Below, piece after piece: positions 49,677 through 59,046 of a stretch of DNA of 64,000 nt; positions within the stretch are counted from its first letter, which is position 1, and the number at the start of each line of letters is the position of its first letter. This DNA comes from Streptomyces eurythermus (GTDB lineage: Bacteria > Actinomycetota > Actinomycetes > Streptomycetales > Streptomycetaceae). The notes under the pieces were generated by a model, which was not told where the DNA came from, ran no database searches, and saw nothing but the letters and a program-made list of their open reading frames with translations. Location of the stretch: contig NZ_BMSK01000013.1 in NCBI RefSeq assembly GCF_014649115.1, positions 186,001 through 250,000 on the forward strand, written 5' to 3'. Made by a program: the position numbers and the translations under genes.

Positions 49677-50540
49677 ATGACCGCCATCACCCTCCCGGCC
49701 CCCGGGAAACCCGCCCGCAGGAGCCCGCGCCACCCCTACCGGGCCGCGCTGGCCTCCGCCAGGGGCCGCGTCGGCCTCGCCCTGGTCCTGCCCGTCGTGC
49801 TCGCCGGGGTCCTCGCCCCGCTGCTCGCCGGGCACAGTCCGACCGACCAGTCCGACCTGTCCCTGGCGGCCCCCGGCACCCCGGGGCACCTCCTGGGCAC
49901 CGACGACCTCGGCCGCGACCTGCTCGCCCGCCTGGTCTACGGCATCCGCGCCGACCTGGGCATCATCGCCCTCGCGGTGCCCCTCGGGGCGCTTCTGGGC
50001 TGCCTGTTCGCGCTGCTCGCCGCGACCCACCCGGCCGTGGACACCGCCGTCCAGCGGGCCTTCGACCTCGTCCTCGCCTTCCCCGGGCTGATCCTCGCCC
50101 TCGCCGTCACCGCCATCCTCGGCCCCGGCCGCCTGCCCGTCGTCCTGGTCATCGCCCTCGCCGAGATCCCCGCCTTCGGACGGCTTCTGCGCACCGGCAT
50201 CCTGGTCGAGCGGGAACGCGAGTACGCCACGGCCGCCCGGGTCGGCGGCGCCTCCCCGGCCCGTGTCCTGACCCGGCACATCCTGCCCAACGCCGTGGAC
50301 CCGCTCGTCGTGCAGATCGCCGTCTCGCTGACCGTCGCGGTCTTCATCGAGGGCGCGATGAGCTTCCTCGGCGTCGGTGTCCGCCCCCCGCAGCCCACCC
50401 TGGGCGCCGTGCTGAGCCAGTCGATGCCCTACCTCGCCGACGCGCCGCACTTCGCCGCCGGCCCTCTGATCACCGTGACCGCGCTCGTCCTCGGCCTGTC
50501 CCTGATCGCCGAGGCACTGAACCGGGAGATACGCCGATGA
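49677..50540 (+). CDS. ABC transporter permease (DppC-type)
   Basis: A 287-residue partner permease with the DppC N-terminal pattern (HLLGTDDLGRDLLARLVYGIR) and EAA loop (REYATAARVGGASPARVL, HILPNAVDPLVV). It starts 4 bp after the DppB stop with GGGAGTGA as ribosome binding site; its stop overlaps the ATPase start (ATGA). Confidence 0.93.
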   Translation: MTAITLPAPGKPARRSPRHPYRAALASARGRVGLALVLPVVLAGVLAPLLAGHSPTDQSDLSLAAPGTPGHLLGTDDLGRDLLARLVYGIRADLGIIALAVPLGALLGCLFALLAATHPAVDTAVQRAFDLVLAFPGLILALAVTAILGPGRLPVVLVIALAEIPAFGRLLRTGILVEREREYATAARVGGASPARVLTRHILPNAVDPLVVQIAVSLTVAVFIEGAMSFLGVGVRPPQPTLGAVLSQSMPYLADAPHFAAGPLITVTALVLGLSLIAEALNREIRR

Positions 50541-52411
50541 CCGCCTCCGCGCTGCTCGAAGTACGCGGCCTGGACGTCGAGTTCACCGCACCCGACGGCA
50601 CTCTCACCCGCGCCGTGCGGGACGTGTCCTTCACCCTGGACCGGGGCGAGACCCTGGCCGTCGTCGGGGAGTCCGGCTCCGGCAAGTCCACCACCGCCCT
50701 CGCCCTGCTGCGGATGCTGCCCGGCACCGGCCGCGTCGCCCGCGGCTCCGTCCTGCTGGACGGACAGGACCTCGCGGCCGCCGACGAGGCCGAGCTCCGG
50801 CGGGTCCGGGGCGCCCGCATCGGCATGGTCTTCCAGGACCCGATGACGGCCCTGAACCCGGTACTCACCGCGGGCGCCCACCTGGACGAGGTGCTGCGCG
50901 CCCACGGCGGCCGCGACAAGGCGGCCCGCCTCGCCCGAGCCGTGGAACTCCTCGACCTGGTCGGCATCCCGGATCCGGAACGCCGCCTGGACGACCATCC
51001 GCACCGCTTCTCCGGCGGGCAGCGCCAGCGCATCCTGATCGCCATGGCCCTGGCAGGCGAACCGGACGTCCTGGTCGCCGACGAGCCCACCACCGCCCTC
51101 GACGCCACCGTCCAGGACCAGATCCTCACCCTGCTCGGCGACCTCAACCGCCGCACCGGCACCGCCCTGGTCCTCATCACCCACAACATGGGCGTCGTGG
51201 CCCGCGCCTGCGAACGGGTCCTCGTGATGTACGGCGGCACCGTCGTCGAGGACGGTCCCACCGCCGAGGTCCTCACCCGCCCGCGGCACCCCTACACCGC
51301 CGGCCTGCTCGCCGCGGTGCCCCGCCTCTCCGCACCGTCCGGCACGCGCCTGGCCGGCATCCCCGGTGCCCCGCCCGACCTCTCGGTCCTCACCGACGGC
51401 TGCGCCTTCGCCGACCGCTGCGCCTTCACCGAAGACCGCTGCCGCACCGTCACCCCACCGCTGGTCACCCTCACGACGCGGGCCGCGTCCGGAGAGGGCA
51501 CGGTACGGGTGGCCTGCCCACCCGCGACGAGCCGGTCCGCGCCGCTGCCCGCCGCGCCCCCGCCCGCCCGGATCGACCGGCCCCGCCCCGGCGCCGTGGT
51601 CCTGGAGGCCGTGGGACTGCGCAAGACCTACCGGGGCCGCGGTCTGCGCGGCCGTCCGCTGACCGCGCTGGACGACGTCTCCCTGACCCTGGCCGCCGGC
51701 GAGACCCTCGGCATCGTCGGCGAATCCGGCTCCGGCAAGTCCACCCTCGCCCGCGTGCTCGCCCACGCGCACCCGAGCGACTCGGGCACCCTGCGCCTGG
51801 ACGGCGTGGACATCAGCCGCCCCTCCCGCCGCGAACTGCACACCGTACGGCGCCGCATCCAGATGGTCTTCCAGGACCCGTACGCCTCCCTCAACCCCCG
51901 CATGACCGCCGGCCAGATCATCGCCGAGCCGCTGCACGCCTTCGGCATCGGCGACCGGAGCCGGCGCGCACAGCGGGTCGAGGAACTCCTGCTGCTCGTC
52001 GGACTCGACCCGTCCGCGGCCGACCGCCGCCCGCGGTCCTTCTCCGGCGGCCAGCGCCAGCGCATCGGCATCGCGCGCGCCCTCGCCCCCGAACCGTCCG
52101 TCCTCATCTGCGACGAGCCCGTCTCCGCGCTCGACGTCTCCGTCCAGGCCCAGATCGTGGGCCTGCTCACCGACCTGCAACGCGATCTCGGGCTCTCCCT
52201 CGTCTTCATCGCCCACGACCTCGCCGTGGTACGGCAGGTCAGTCACCGCATCGCCGTCATGCACCGGGGGCGCATAGTGGAGACCGGCAGCGCCGACGAG
52301 GTGTGCGAGAACCCGGCCGACCCCTACACCCGCGCCCTGCTCGCCGCCGCCCCCGACCCCGTCCCGCCGGCGCGCCACCGCGAGCCCCGCTCCACGCAGG
52401 TGCCCGCGTGA
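50537..52411 (+). CDS. Fused double ATPase (DppD-DppF) of the ABC importer
   Basis: A 624-residue protein with two complete ABC domains, so it replaces the usual DppD and DppF pair. Walker A motifs GESGSGKST lie at residues 44-52 and 395-403; the first domain has FSGGQRQRI and DEPTTALD, the second FSGGQRQRI and DEPVSALD. Each domain ends in the oligopeptide-type C-terminal extension; the first retains the cysteine motif CAFADRCAF...EDRC, which in DppD/OppD binds a [4Fe-4S] cluster. ATGA overlap upstream and GTGA overlap downstream with the FGE gene. Confidence 0.94.
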   Translation: MTASALLEVRGLDVEFTAPDGTLTRAVRDVSFTLDRGETLAVVGESGSGKSTTALALLRMLPGTGRVARGSVLLDGQDLAAADEAELRRVRGARIGMVFQDPMTALNPVLTAGAHLDEVLRAHGGRDKAARLARAVELLDLVGIPDPERRLDDHPHRFSGGQRQRILIAMALAGEPDVLVADEPTTALDATVQDQILTLLGDLNRRTGTALVLITHNMGVVARACERVLVMYGGTVVEDGPTAEVLTRPRHPYTAGLLAAVPRLSAPSGTRLAGIPGAPPDLSVLTDGCAFADRCAFTEDRCRTVTPPLVTLTTRAASGEGTVRVACPPATSRSAPLPAAPPPARIDRPRPGAVVLEAVGLRKTYRGRGLRGRPLTALDDVSLTLAAGETLGIVGESGSGKSTLARVLAHAHPSDSGTLRLDGVDISRPSRRELHTVRRRIQMVFQDPYASLNPRMTAGQIIAEPLHAFGIGDRSRRAQRVEELLLLVGLDPSAADRRPRSFSGGQRQRIGIARALAPEPSVLICDEPVSALDVSVQAQIVGLLTDLQRDLGLSLVFIAHDLAVVRQVSHRIAVMHRGRIVETGSADEVCENPADPYTRALLAAAPDPVPPARHREPRSTQVPA

Positions 52412-53337
52412 GTGGCTGCTGCGCCCCCGGCCGCCCTTGCGGCGGCGGAGCGGGACCGTTCACCGGGCTGCTTCCTCTGCCGCGGGCGCGCCGCGCCGCG
52501 CACCCCGCCCTGGTGGAGCTGCCCGGCGGCACCTTCCTGCGCGGCGACGCCTTCGGCGAGGGCTACCACGCCGACCGCGAGGGCCCGGTCCGCGAAGTGA
52601 GCGTCGCACCGTTCGCCATCGACGCCACCGCCGTCACCAACGCCCAGTACGCGGCCTTCGTCGAGGCCACCGGCCACCGCACCGACGCCGAGCGCTTCGG
52701 GTCGTCGTACGTCTTCCATCTCCTGCTCCACCCCGCCGCCGAGCGCCACGTCCTCGGCCGTGTCCCGGGAGCACCCTGGTGGCTCGGCGTCACGGGAGCG
52801 TCCTGGCACGCCCCCGAGGGCCCCGGCTCCGACCTCGACGGCCGCGCCGACCACCCGGTGGTGCACGTCTCCCACCACGACGCCCTGGCGTACTGCGCCT
52901 GGGCGGGGCTGCGGCTGCCCACGGAGGACGAGTGGGAGTACGCCGCGCGCGGCGGCCTGCAAGGCGCCCGCTATCCGTGGGGGAACGACTTCACGCCGGG
53001 CGGGCGGGAAATGTGCAACACCTGGCGAGGACACTTTCCCCACCGCTCCGACCGGCCCGGCGGCAGCACCGGCACCATGCCCGTCACCGCCTACGAACCC
53101 AACGGGTTCGGCCTGTACAACACCTCCGGCAACGTGTGGGAGTGGGTCCAGGACACCCACGGCACCGGCGAACGGGTCATCCGCGGCGGCTCCTACCTCT
53201 GCCACGCCTCCTACTGCAACCGCTACCGGGTCGCCGCCCGCTCCCACAACACCCCCGACTCCTCCACCGGCCACGGCGGCTTCCGCTGCGCCCGCGACAC
53301 GGAGCCGGCCGCACCGGAAGGACGTACCAGCCCGTGA
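52408..53337 (+). CDS. Formylglycine-generating enzyme (sulfatase activator)
   Basis: A 309-residue FGE-sulfatase-domain protein that oxidises the cysteine of CxPxR sulfatase sites to formylglycine using a copper-bound dithiolate. The active-site pair is C265 and C270 in SYLCHASYCNRYR. Supporting motifs are VTNAQYAAFVEATGH, HPVVHVSHHDALAYCAWAG, LPTEDEWEYAARGG, YPWG, SGNVWEWV and GGFRCAR. The N-terminal 15 residues add a CC and GGG-rich segment. GTG overlaps the ATPase stop; its own stop overlaps the sulfatase GTG. No signal peptide: it acts on cytoplasmic clients. Confidence 0.95.
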   Translation: MSGCCAPGRPCGGGAGPFTGLLPLPRARRAAHPALVELPGGTFLRGDAFGEGYHADREGPVREVSVAPFAIDATAVTNAQYAAFVEATGHRTDAERFGSSYVFHLLLHPAAERHVLGRVPGAPWWLGVTGASWHAPEGPGSDLDGRADHPVVHVSHHDALAYCAWAGLRLPTEDEWEYAARGGLQGARYPWGNDFTPGGREMCNTWRGHFPHRSDRPGGSTGTMPVTAYEPNGFGLYNTSGNVWEWVQDTHGTGERVIRGGSYLCHASYCNRYRVAARSHNTPDSSTGHGGFRCARDTEPAAPEGRTSP

Positions 53338-55172
53338 AGGCCGTCATGGTGATGTTCGACAGCCTCAACCGGCACATGCTGCCGCCCTACGGTGGGCCCG
53401 AGTGGGTCCACGCCCCGAACTTCGCCCGCCTCGCCGCCCGCACCGTCACCTACGACACCTGCTACGCCGGCTCGATGCCCTGCATGCCCGCCCGCCGCGA
53501 ACTGCACACCGGCCGCCACAACTTCCTGCACCGCGGCTGGGGCCCGCTCGAACCGTTCGACGACTCCATGCCCGAACTGCTGAAACAGAACGGCGTCCAC
53601 ACCCACCTGGTCAGCGACCACCAGCACTACTGGGAAGACGGCGGCGCCACCTACCACGGCCGCTACAGCACCTGGGAGTTCTTCCGCGGCCAGGAGGGCG
53701 ACCCGTGGAAGGGCCACGTCGCCGACCCGCGCCCGCCCGAGGACCTGCGCGCCGGCCGGGGCGAGCTGTGGCGCCAGGACTGGGTCAACCGGCAGTACCT
53801 CGGCAGCGAGGCCGAGCAGCCGCAGACCCTCACCTTCGACGCGGGACTGGAGTTCCTGAGCGTCAACCACGCCGAGGACGACTGGTTCCTGCAGATCGAG
53901 ACGTTCGACCCGCACGAGCCCTTCTTCACCCAGGCCCACTACAAGGACCTCTACCCCCACGACTACGACGGCCCCCACTTCGACTGGCCCGACTACAACC
54001 GGGTCACCGAGACACCGGAACAGGTCGAGCACGCCCGCTACGAGTACGCGGCGCTGCTGTCCATGTGCGACCACTCGCTCGGCCGGGTCCTGGACGCCAT
54101 GGACACCCACGGCCTGTGGGACGACACCCTGCTGATCGTCTGCACCGACCACGGCTTCCTGCTGGGTGAGAAGGGCTGGTGGGCGAAGGTGGTCCAGCCC
54201 TGGTACGAGGAGCTGGTCCACACCCCGCTCTTCGTGCACGACCCGCGCCGCCCGGACCGCGCCGGCACCCACGACGCCACCCTCGTCCAGACCATCGACA
54301 TCGCACCGACCCTGCTGGAGTACTTCGGCGTCGACCGCACGCCCGACATGCAGGGGCGTCCCCTGGGCGGGACGGACGGGACGGTCGGCGCCGGTACCGG
54401 CCGGACCTCCGCCCTGTTCGGCATGTTCGGCGGCCATGTGAACATCACCGACGGCCGCTACGTCTACATGCGCGCCTGCCACGACGACACCAACCTGCCC
54501 CTCAACGAGCACACCCTGATGCCCACCCGCATCCGCGGCCGCTTCACCCCGCAGGAACTCGCCGGCATCTCCCTCGCGGAACCCTTCTCCTTCACCAAAG
54601 GGGTGCGGACCGTCCGGGTCCCCGCGCCCGCGCCGGCGCTCCTCGGCCCGCAGCGGTTCGGCACCCTGCTCTTCGACCTCGCGACCGACCCGCACCAGGA
54701 ACGGCCGATCGTGGACGGCGCCGTCGAACTGCGCATGATCCGGCTCCTGGTCGAGCAGTTGCGCGCCAATGACGCCCCGCGCGACCAGTACGAACGCCTC
54801 GGTCTTCCGCACGAGCCGGACTCCGTCGACGAGGGGCACCTGCTGGTGGCGGCACAACGCGAGCGGGCGGATGCCGCGCGCGAACCGGCCGCCCGCGCCG
54901 ACGAGTTCCCCGAGGGCATCCTGAACCTGCGCACCCCGCTCGCCCGGCTGCTGGCCGAACCGGCGGCGGCCGACGCCGTGCGCCGCATCGTGCCGGGACT
55001 GCTCGACACCGAGCTGCTCACCCTGCGCGGCGGCGGCACCCTCCTGCACATCGCCGCGTTCACCGGCCGGCCGGGCCGCGCACAACTCACCGAGCTGGCC
55101 GGAGAACTGGCACGCCTCTTCCCGGCCCCCCACACCGACAGCACCGCCGACGACGCGGAGGTCCCCGCATGA
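53334..55172 (+). CDS. Formylglycine-dependent sulfatase, cytoplasmic type
   Basis: A 612-residue sulfatase with no signal peptide; the catalytic fold starts at once (KAVMVMFDSLNRHMLPPYGG). The FGly site is C50 in SMPCMPARREL (C-x-P-x-R), a near-perfect FGE substrate. Metal-site segments are FDS near residue 9 and TDHGFLLGEKGWWAK. A ~150-residue C-terminal part after the core is of unclear fold. It hydrolyses a sulfate monoester; the substrate is unknown. The GTG overlaps the FGE stop, and the stop overlaps the next sulfatase ATG. Confidence 0.92.
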   Translation: MKAVMVMFDSLNRHMLPPYGGPEWVHAPNFARLAARTVTYDTCYAGSMPCMPARRELHTGRHNFLHRGWGPLEPFDDSMPELLKQNGVHTHLVSDHQHYWEDGGATYHGRYSTWEFFRGQEGDPWKGHVADPRPPEDLRAGRGELWRQDWVNRQYLGSEAEQPQTLTFDAGLEFLSVNHAEDDWFLQIETFDPHEPFFTQAHYKDLYPHDYDGPHFDWPDYNRVTETPEQVEHARYEYAALLSMCDHSLGRVLDAMDTHGLWDDTLLIVCTDHGFLLGEKGWWAKVVQPWYEELVHTPLFVHDPRRPDRAGTHDATLVQTIDIAPTLLEYFGVDRTPDMQGRPLGGTDGTVGAGTGRTSALFGMFGGHVNITDGRYVYMRACHDDTNLPLNEHTLMPTRIRGRFTPQELAGISLAEPFSFTKGVRTVRVPAPAPALLGPQRFGTLLFDLATDPHQERPIVDGAVELRMIRLLVEQLRANDAPRDQYERLGLPHEPDSVDEGHLLVAAQRERADAAREPAARADEFPEGILNLRTPLARLLAEPAAADAVRRIVPGLLDTELLTLRGGGTLLHIAAFTGRPGRAQLTELAGELARLFPAPHTDSTADDAEVPA

Positions 55173-57481
55173 GCAGCGCCACCCGACGCGACCCGTACGA
55201 GGGTTTCCCCGGCCACGTCGGCCGGACCTTCGCCGAGTCCGAACCGGCCTGGCCCGCACCCGCCCGCACCGGGAAGGCACCGAACATCGTCGTCGTCCTC
55301 GTCGACGACATGGGGTACAGCGACATAGGCCCGTTCGGCTCGGAGATCCCCACGCCCGTCCTCGACCGCCTCGCCGACGGCGGAGTACGGCTGACCAACT
55401 ACCACACCATGCCGCTGTGCTCCCCGGCACGAGCGGCGCTGCTCACGGGCCTCAACCCGCACCGCGTCGGCTACGCCATGGTCGCCAACTCCGACCCGGG
55501 CTTCCCCGGATACGGCATGCAGATCGCCGACGACATCCCCACCCTCGCCGAACTGCTCCACGACGCCGGATACGCCACCTACGCCGTCGGCAAGTGGCAC
55601 CTGGTGCGCGACTCCGCGTCCAACGCGGCGAACGACCGCGCCGGCTGGCCCCTCCAGAAGGGCTTCGACCAGTACTACGGCGTACTGGAGGGCTTGACCA
55701 GCCTCTTCCACCCGCACCAACTCGTCCGGGACAACAGCCCGCTCGACATCGACGAGTTCCCCGACGACTACTACTACACCGACGACATCACGGACCAGGC
55801 GATCGCCATGGTCAAGTCACTGCGCGCCCACGACCAGGACAAGCCCTTCCTCCTGTACCTCGCCCACAACGCCGTCCACGGGCCGCTCCAGGCCAAGGCC
55901 GAGGACATCGACCGCCACCGCGGACGCTACGACGACGGCTGGGACGCGTTGCGCGAACGGCGCTTCGCCGCCCAGAAGGCCGCCGGCCTCTTCCCGCCCG
56001 GCACGGAACTGCCCGCCCGCAACAGCGAGGCCGGCCTCGACGTACCGGCCTGGGAAGACCTCACCGAGGAGCAGCGCCGGCTCTACGCCCGTTACATGGA
56101 GGTGTACGCGGCGCTCGTCGACAACATCGACCAGAACCTCGGCCGCCTCACCGACACTCTCGACGCGCTCGGGGAACTCGACAACACCATCATCGTCTTC
56201 ACCTCCGACAACGGTGGGACCGGAGAGGGCGGCGCCGAGGGCACCCGCTCCTACTTCAGCCGCTTCGTCCACCACCCGGGGCTGCCGGACGACTGGACGC
56301 CCGACGTCGACCGCGACCCGGAGCTGATCGGCGGCCCCCGCAGCCTCGTCCACTACCCGCGAGGCTGGGGCATGGCCTCCAACACGCCGTTCCGCCTCTA
56401 CAAGGGCCACACCTACGCCGGCGGCGTACGCGTCCCGTTCCTGCTGTCCTGGCCCGACGGGGCCCGGGAAGGACGGCTCGCACCGGGCCTGCGCCCGCAG
56501 TACCAGTACGTCACCGACATCGCACCCACTCTCCTGGAACTGGCCGGACTGCGACGCCCGGACACCCGGCGCGGCCTCACCCTCCAGGAACCGGACGGCA
56601 CGAGCTTCGCCCCCGTCCTGTCCGACGCCGCCCACGACTCCACCCACCACGAGCAGTACTGCGAGATGAGCGGCAACCGCAGCCACTACCGCGACGGCCA
56701 CAAACTCGTCACGCTGCACCGGCCCGGCACGCCTTACGACGACTCCGAATGGGCGCTGTACGACATCCGCACCGACCCCACCGAGATCCACGACCTCGCC
56801 GCCGAGCGCCCGGACCTCGTCAAGGAACTGTCGGCGGCCTGGGAGGAGGCGGCCTGGCGCAACGGCGTCTTCCCGCTGCCGGACGGCAGTGGGGCCCTCG
56901 CCCGCCGCAACCCCGCCGAACAAGGGCTCGCCCGGCCGCTCACCCTGCTGCCCGGCACGCCGGAACTGGAGCGCTACCGCTCCTCCCGGCTGATCTCCCT
57001 GCGGTCCTTCGACATCGAGGTCCTGCTCGACGAGACCGGCGAAGGCGTCCTCGTCTCCCACGGCGACCAGGGCGGCGGCTACAGCCTGTACGTCGAGGAA
57101 GGACGGCTGCGCCTCGCCTACAACGAGTATGGCGTCCTGCACGAGACGGACGCCGGTCCCCTGGCGACGGGTGCGCACCACGTCCTGCTGAGCGCCACCG
57201 CCGAGGAGGGCCTGCGCTGGCGGTTCACGCTGGTCGTCGACGGGACCGAACGGGCCGTGTCCGACAGCGTGCACCAGCTCATCGGCATGGCCCCCTTCCA
57301 GGGCATCAGCATCGGCGTCGACCGCAAGTCGCCCGTCTCCTGGCCCCTGTACGAACGCCACCGCACGTTCCGTTTCACCGGGCGGCTGAGGTCGGTGACG
57401 TACCGGCCCGGACCGCCGGGCCCCGACTCCCCGGAAGCGGTGGCCACCGCGCTCCGCGAGGCGGCGTCCGCGTTCGAGTGA
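55169..57481 (+). CDS. Arylsulfatase, long type with C-terminal lectin-like domain
   Basis: A 770-residue sulfatase. The catalytic domain begins at about residue 37 (NIVVVLVDDMGYSDIG, first metal Asp pair) and has FGly at C84 in LCSPARAALLTG, the GKWHL lysine motif and a second metal site TSDNGGTGEGG. The last ~170 residues (EGVLVSHGDQGGGYSLYVEE, GAHHVLLSATAEE) form a beta-sandwich typical of ~780-residue actinobacterial arylsulfatases. There is no signal peptide, so it acts inside the cell. It overlaps the first sulfatase by ATGA and is the last gene of the operon. Confidence 0.93.
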   Translation: MSSATRRDPYEGFPGHVGRTFAESEPAWPAPARTGKAPNIVVVLVDDMGYSDIGPFGSEIPTPVLDRLADGGVRLTNYHTMPLCSPARAALLTGLNPHRVGYAMVANSDPGFPGYGMQIADDIPTLAELLHDAGYATYAVGKWHLVRDSASNAANDRAGWPLQKGFDQYYGVLEGLTSLFHPHQLVRDNSPLDIDEFPDDYYYTDDITDQAIAMVKSLRAHDQDKPFLLYLAHNAVHGPLQAKAEDIDRHRGRYDDGWDALRERRFAAQKAAGLFPPGTELPARNSEAGLDVPAWEDLTEEQRRLYARYMEVYAALVDNIDQNLGRLTDTLDALGELDNTIIVFTSDNGGTGEGGAEGTRSYFSRFVHHPGLPDDWTPDVDRDPELIGGPRSLVHYPRGWGMASNTPFRLYKGHTYAGGVRVPFLLSWPDGAREGRLAPGLRPQYQYVTDIAPTLLELAGLRRPDTRRGLTLQEPDGTSFAPVLSDAAHDSTHHEQYCEMSGNRSHYRDGHKLVTLHRPGTPYDDSEWALYDIRTDPTEIHDLAAERPDLVKELSAAWEEAAWRNGVFPLPDGSGALARRNPAEQGLARPLTLLPGTPELERYRSSRLISLRSFDIEVLLDETGEGVLVSHGDQGGGYSLYVEEGRLRLAYNEYGVLHETDAGPLATGAHHVLLSATAEEGLRWRFTLVVDGTERAVSDSVHQLIGMAPFQGISIGVDRKSPVSWPLYERHRTFRFTGRLRSVTYRPGPPGPDSPEAVATALREAASAFE

Positions 57482-57550
57482 GCAGGGCGGCAACCGGGAA
57501 GAGCGTGCTCGACCCCTCCCTGCCACACCCGATGGTTATGTCGTGAGCAT

Positions 57551-57580
57551 GGCAAGTATGTTGATGGTTCGTCAACTGCC
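57551..57580. promoter_or_regulatory. Interrupted inverted repeat upstream of the protease gene
   Basis: GGCA...GTTGA...TCAAC...TGCC arms surround TGGTTCG (core arms 57560-57564 and 57572-57576). It lies 153-183 bp before the protease start in an AT-richer stretch that probably holds its promoter. Confidence 0.4.
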
Positions 57581-57733
57581 TTGTGAGCGGCGCCTGTTGT
57601 CGGCGACTCTTGATCACGGCCCGAGCGGGACGCCACGCCCCCGTCTCGGCAGGGGTGCGCGATCACGCGCACCCGCCCCCACAGACGCGCGCCCCACCCG
57701 TGCGCGCGCCGCCAAGAGGAGGAATCCCTCGTA

Positions 57734-58942
57734 ATGGCACAACTGCGGAGCAAGAGAATACGGTTCGTCGCGACCGCCGCGATCGCGGCGACCACCTTGG
57801 CCGGCGGCCTCGCCGCCGTCCCCGCCCAGGCCGCTCCCGCCGTGGGCAAGGTGATCGGTGCCGGCTCGCCCACGGCGGTCCGGGACAGTTACATCGTGAC
57901 GCTCCGGAAGGACGCCGGATTCAAGGCCTCCTCGATCACGGGCAGGAATCTGGTCAAGGAGTACGGCGGCAGCGTGACCAGGACGTTCGGCAGCGCGCTG
58001 AACGGCTACACCGCCACCCTCTCCACGACGGAGGCCGAGCGCCTGGCCGCCGACCCGGCGGTGGCCGCCGTCGAGCAGAACCAGCGGGTCGGCGTCACCG
58101 ACACCACGCAGTCCAGCGCGCCGTGGGGCCTCGACCGCATCGACCAGACCTCCCTGCCCCTGTCCGGCACCTACACCTACCCGGACAGCGCCGGCAGCGG
58201 TGTGACCGCCTACGTCATCGACACCGGCGTACGCATCACGCACCAGCAGATCAGCGGCCGTGCCTCCTACGGTTACGACGCCGTCGACGGTGACACCGAC
58301 GCCGCGGACGGCAACGGCCACGGGACCCATGTGGCCACCACCATCGCCGGCTCCACCTACGGCGTGGCCAAGAAGGCGAAGATCGTCGCCGTGCGGGTAC
58401 TGGACAACAACGGATCCGGGACCACCGCCGGAGTCATCGCCGGCATCGACTGGGTGACCCGGAACCACTCCGGCCCCTCCGTCGCCAACCTGTCGCTCGG
58501 CGGCGGTGCCTCCGCCACGCTGGACGCGGCCGTGCGCAACTCCATCGCGAGCGGCGTGACGTACGCGGTGGCCGCCGGCAACAGCAACGCCAACGCCTCC
58601 TCGTACTCCCCGGCCCGGGTCGCCGAGGCTATCACCGTCGGCGCGACGACCAGCACCGACGCCCGGGCGAGCTACTCCAACTACGGCTCCGTGCTGGACG
58701 TCTTCGCCCCGGGATCCTCCATCACGGCCGGCTGGAACACCGGCGACACCGCGACCAACACGATCTCCGGCACCTCCATGGCGACCCCGCACGTCGCCGG
58801 AGCCGCGGCGGTCTACCTGGCCGGCCACACCTCCGCCACACCGGCCCAGGTCGCCACGGCCCTGGTGAACGGGGCGACGACAGGCAAGGTCACCAGCGCC
58901 GGCTCGGGCTCGCCCAACCGCCTGCTGAAGCTCGTACCGTGA
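57734..58942 (+). CDS. Secreted subtilisin-like serine protease (S8A) with I9 propeptide
   Basis: A 402-residue secreted protease. Signal peptide residues 1-33 ending in AQAAP, an inhibitor I9 propeptide (YIVTLRKDAGF to VAAVEQNQRV), and a subtilase domain with Asp in AYVIDTGVRI, His in GNGHGTHVA and Ser in SGTSMATPHVAGA. Close in layout to Streptomyces aqualysin/proteinase-K-like enzymes, without a P-domain. The ATG follows AAGAGGAGG (57713-57721). A perfect terminator follows. Confidence 0.94.
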   Translation: MAQLRSKRIRFVATAAIAATTLAGGLAAVPAQAAPAVGKVIGAGSPTAVRDSYIVTLRKDAGFKASSITGRNLVKEYGGSVTRTFGSALNGYTATLSTTEAERLAADPAVAAVEQNQRVGVTDTTQSSAPWGLDRIDQTSLPLSGTYTYPDSAGSGVTAYVIDTGVRITHQQISGRASYGYDAVDGDTDAADGNGHGTHVATTIAGSTYGVAKKAKIVAVRVLDNNGSGTTAGVIAGIDWVTRNHSGPSVANLSLGGGASATLDAAVRNSIASGVTYAVAAGNSNANASSYSPARVAEAITVGATTSTDARASYSNYGSVLDVFAPGSSITAGWNTGDTATNTISGTSMATPHVAGAAAVYLAGHTSATPAQVATALVNGATTGKVTSAGSGSPNRLLKLVP

Positions 58943-58976
58943 CCCCTTCGCCGGCGGCCCGGCCGTCATGAGCACC

Positions 58977-59008
58977 GTGCCTCGGAGGCCGTCCCGCCTC
59001 CGAGGCAC
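58977..59008 (+). terminator. Terminator of the protease gene
   Basis: GTGCCTCGGAGGC (58977-58989) and GCCTCCGAGGCAC (58996-59008) form a perfect 13-bp stem with a 6-nt loop, 34 bp after the stop. It may also act on the convergent response regulator transcript. Confidence 0.85.
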
Positions 59009-59046
59009 ACCTGACCCCGCCCCGTCCCGCCCCTACGGGGCGCTCG

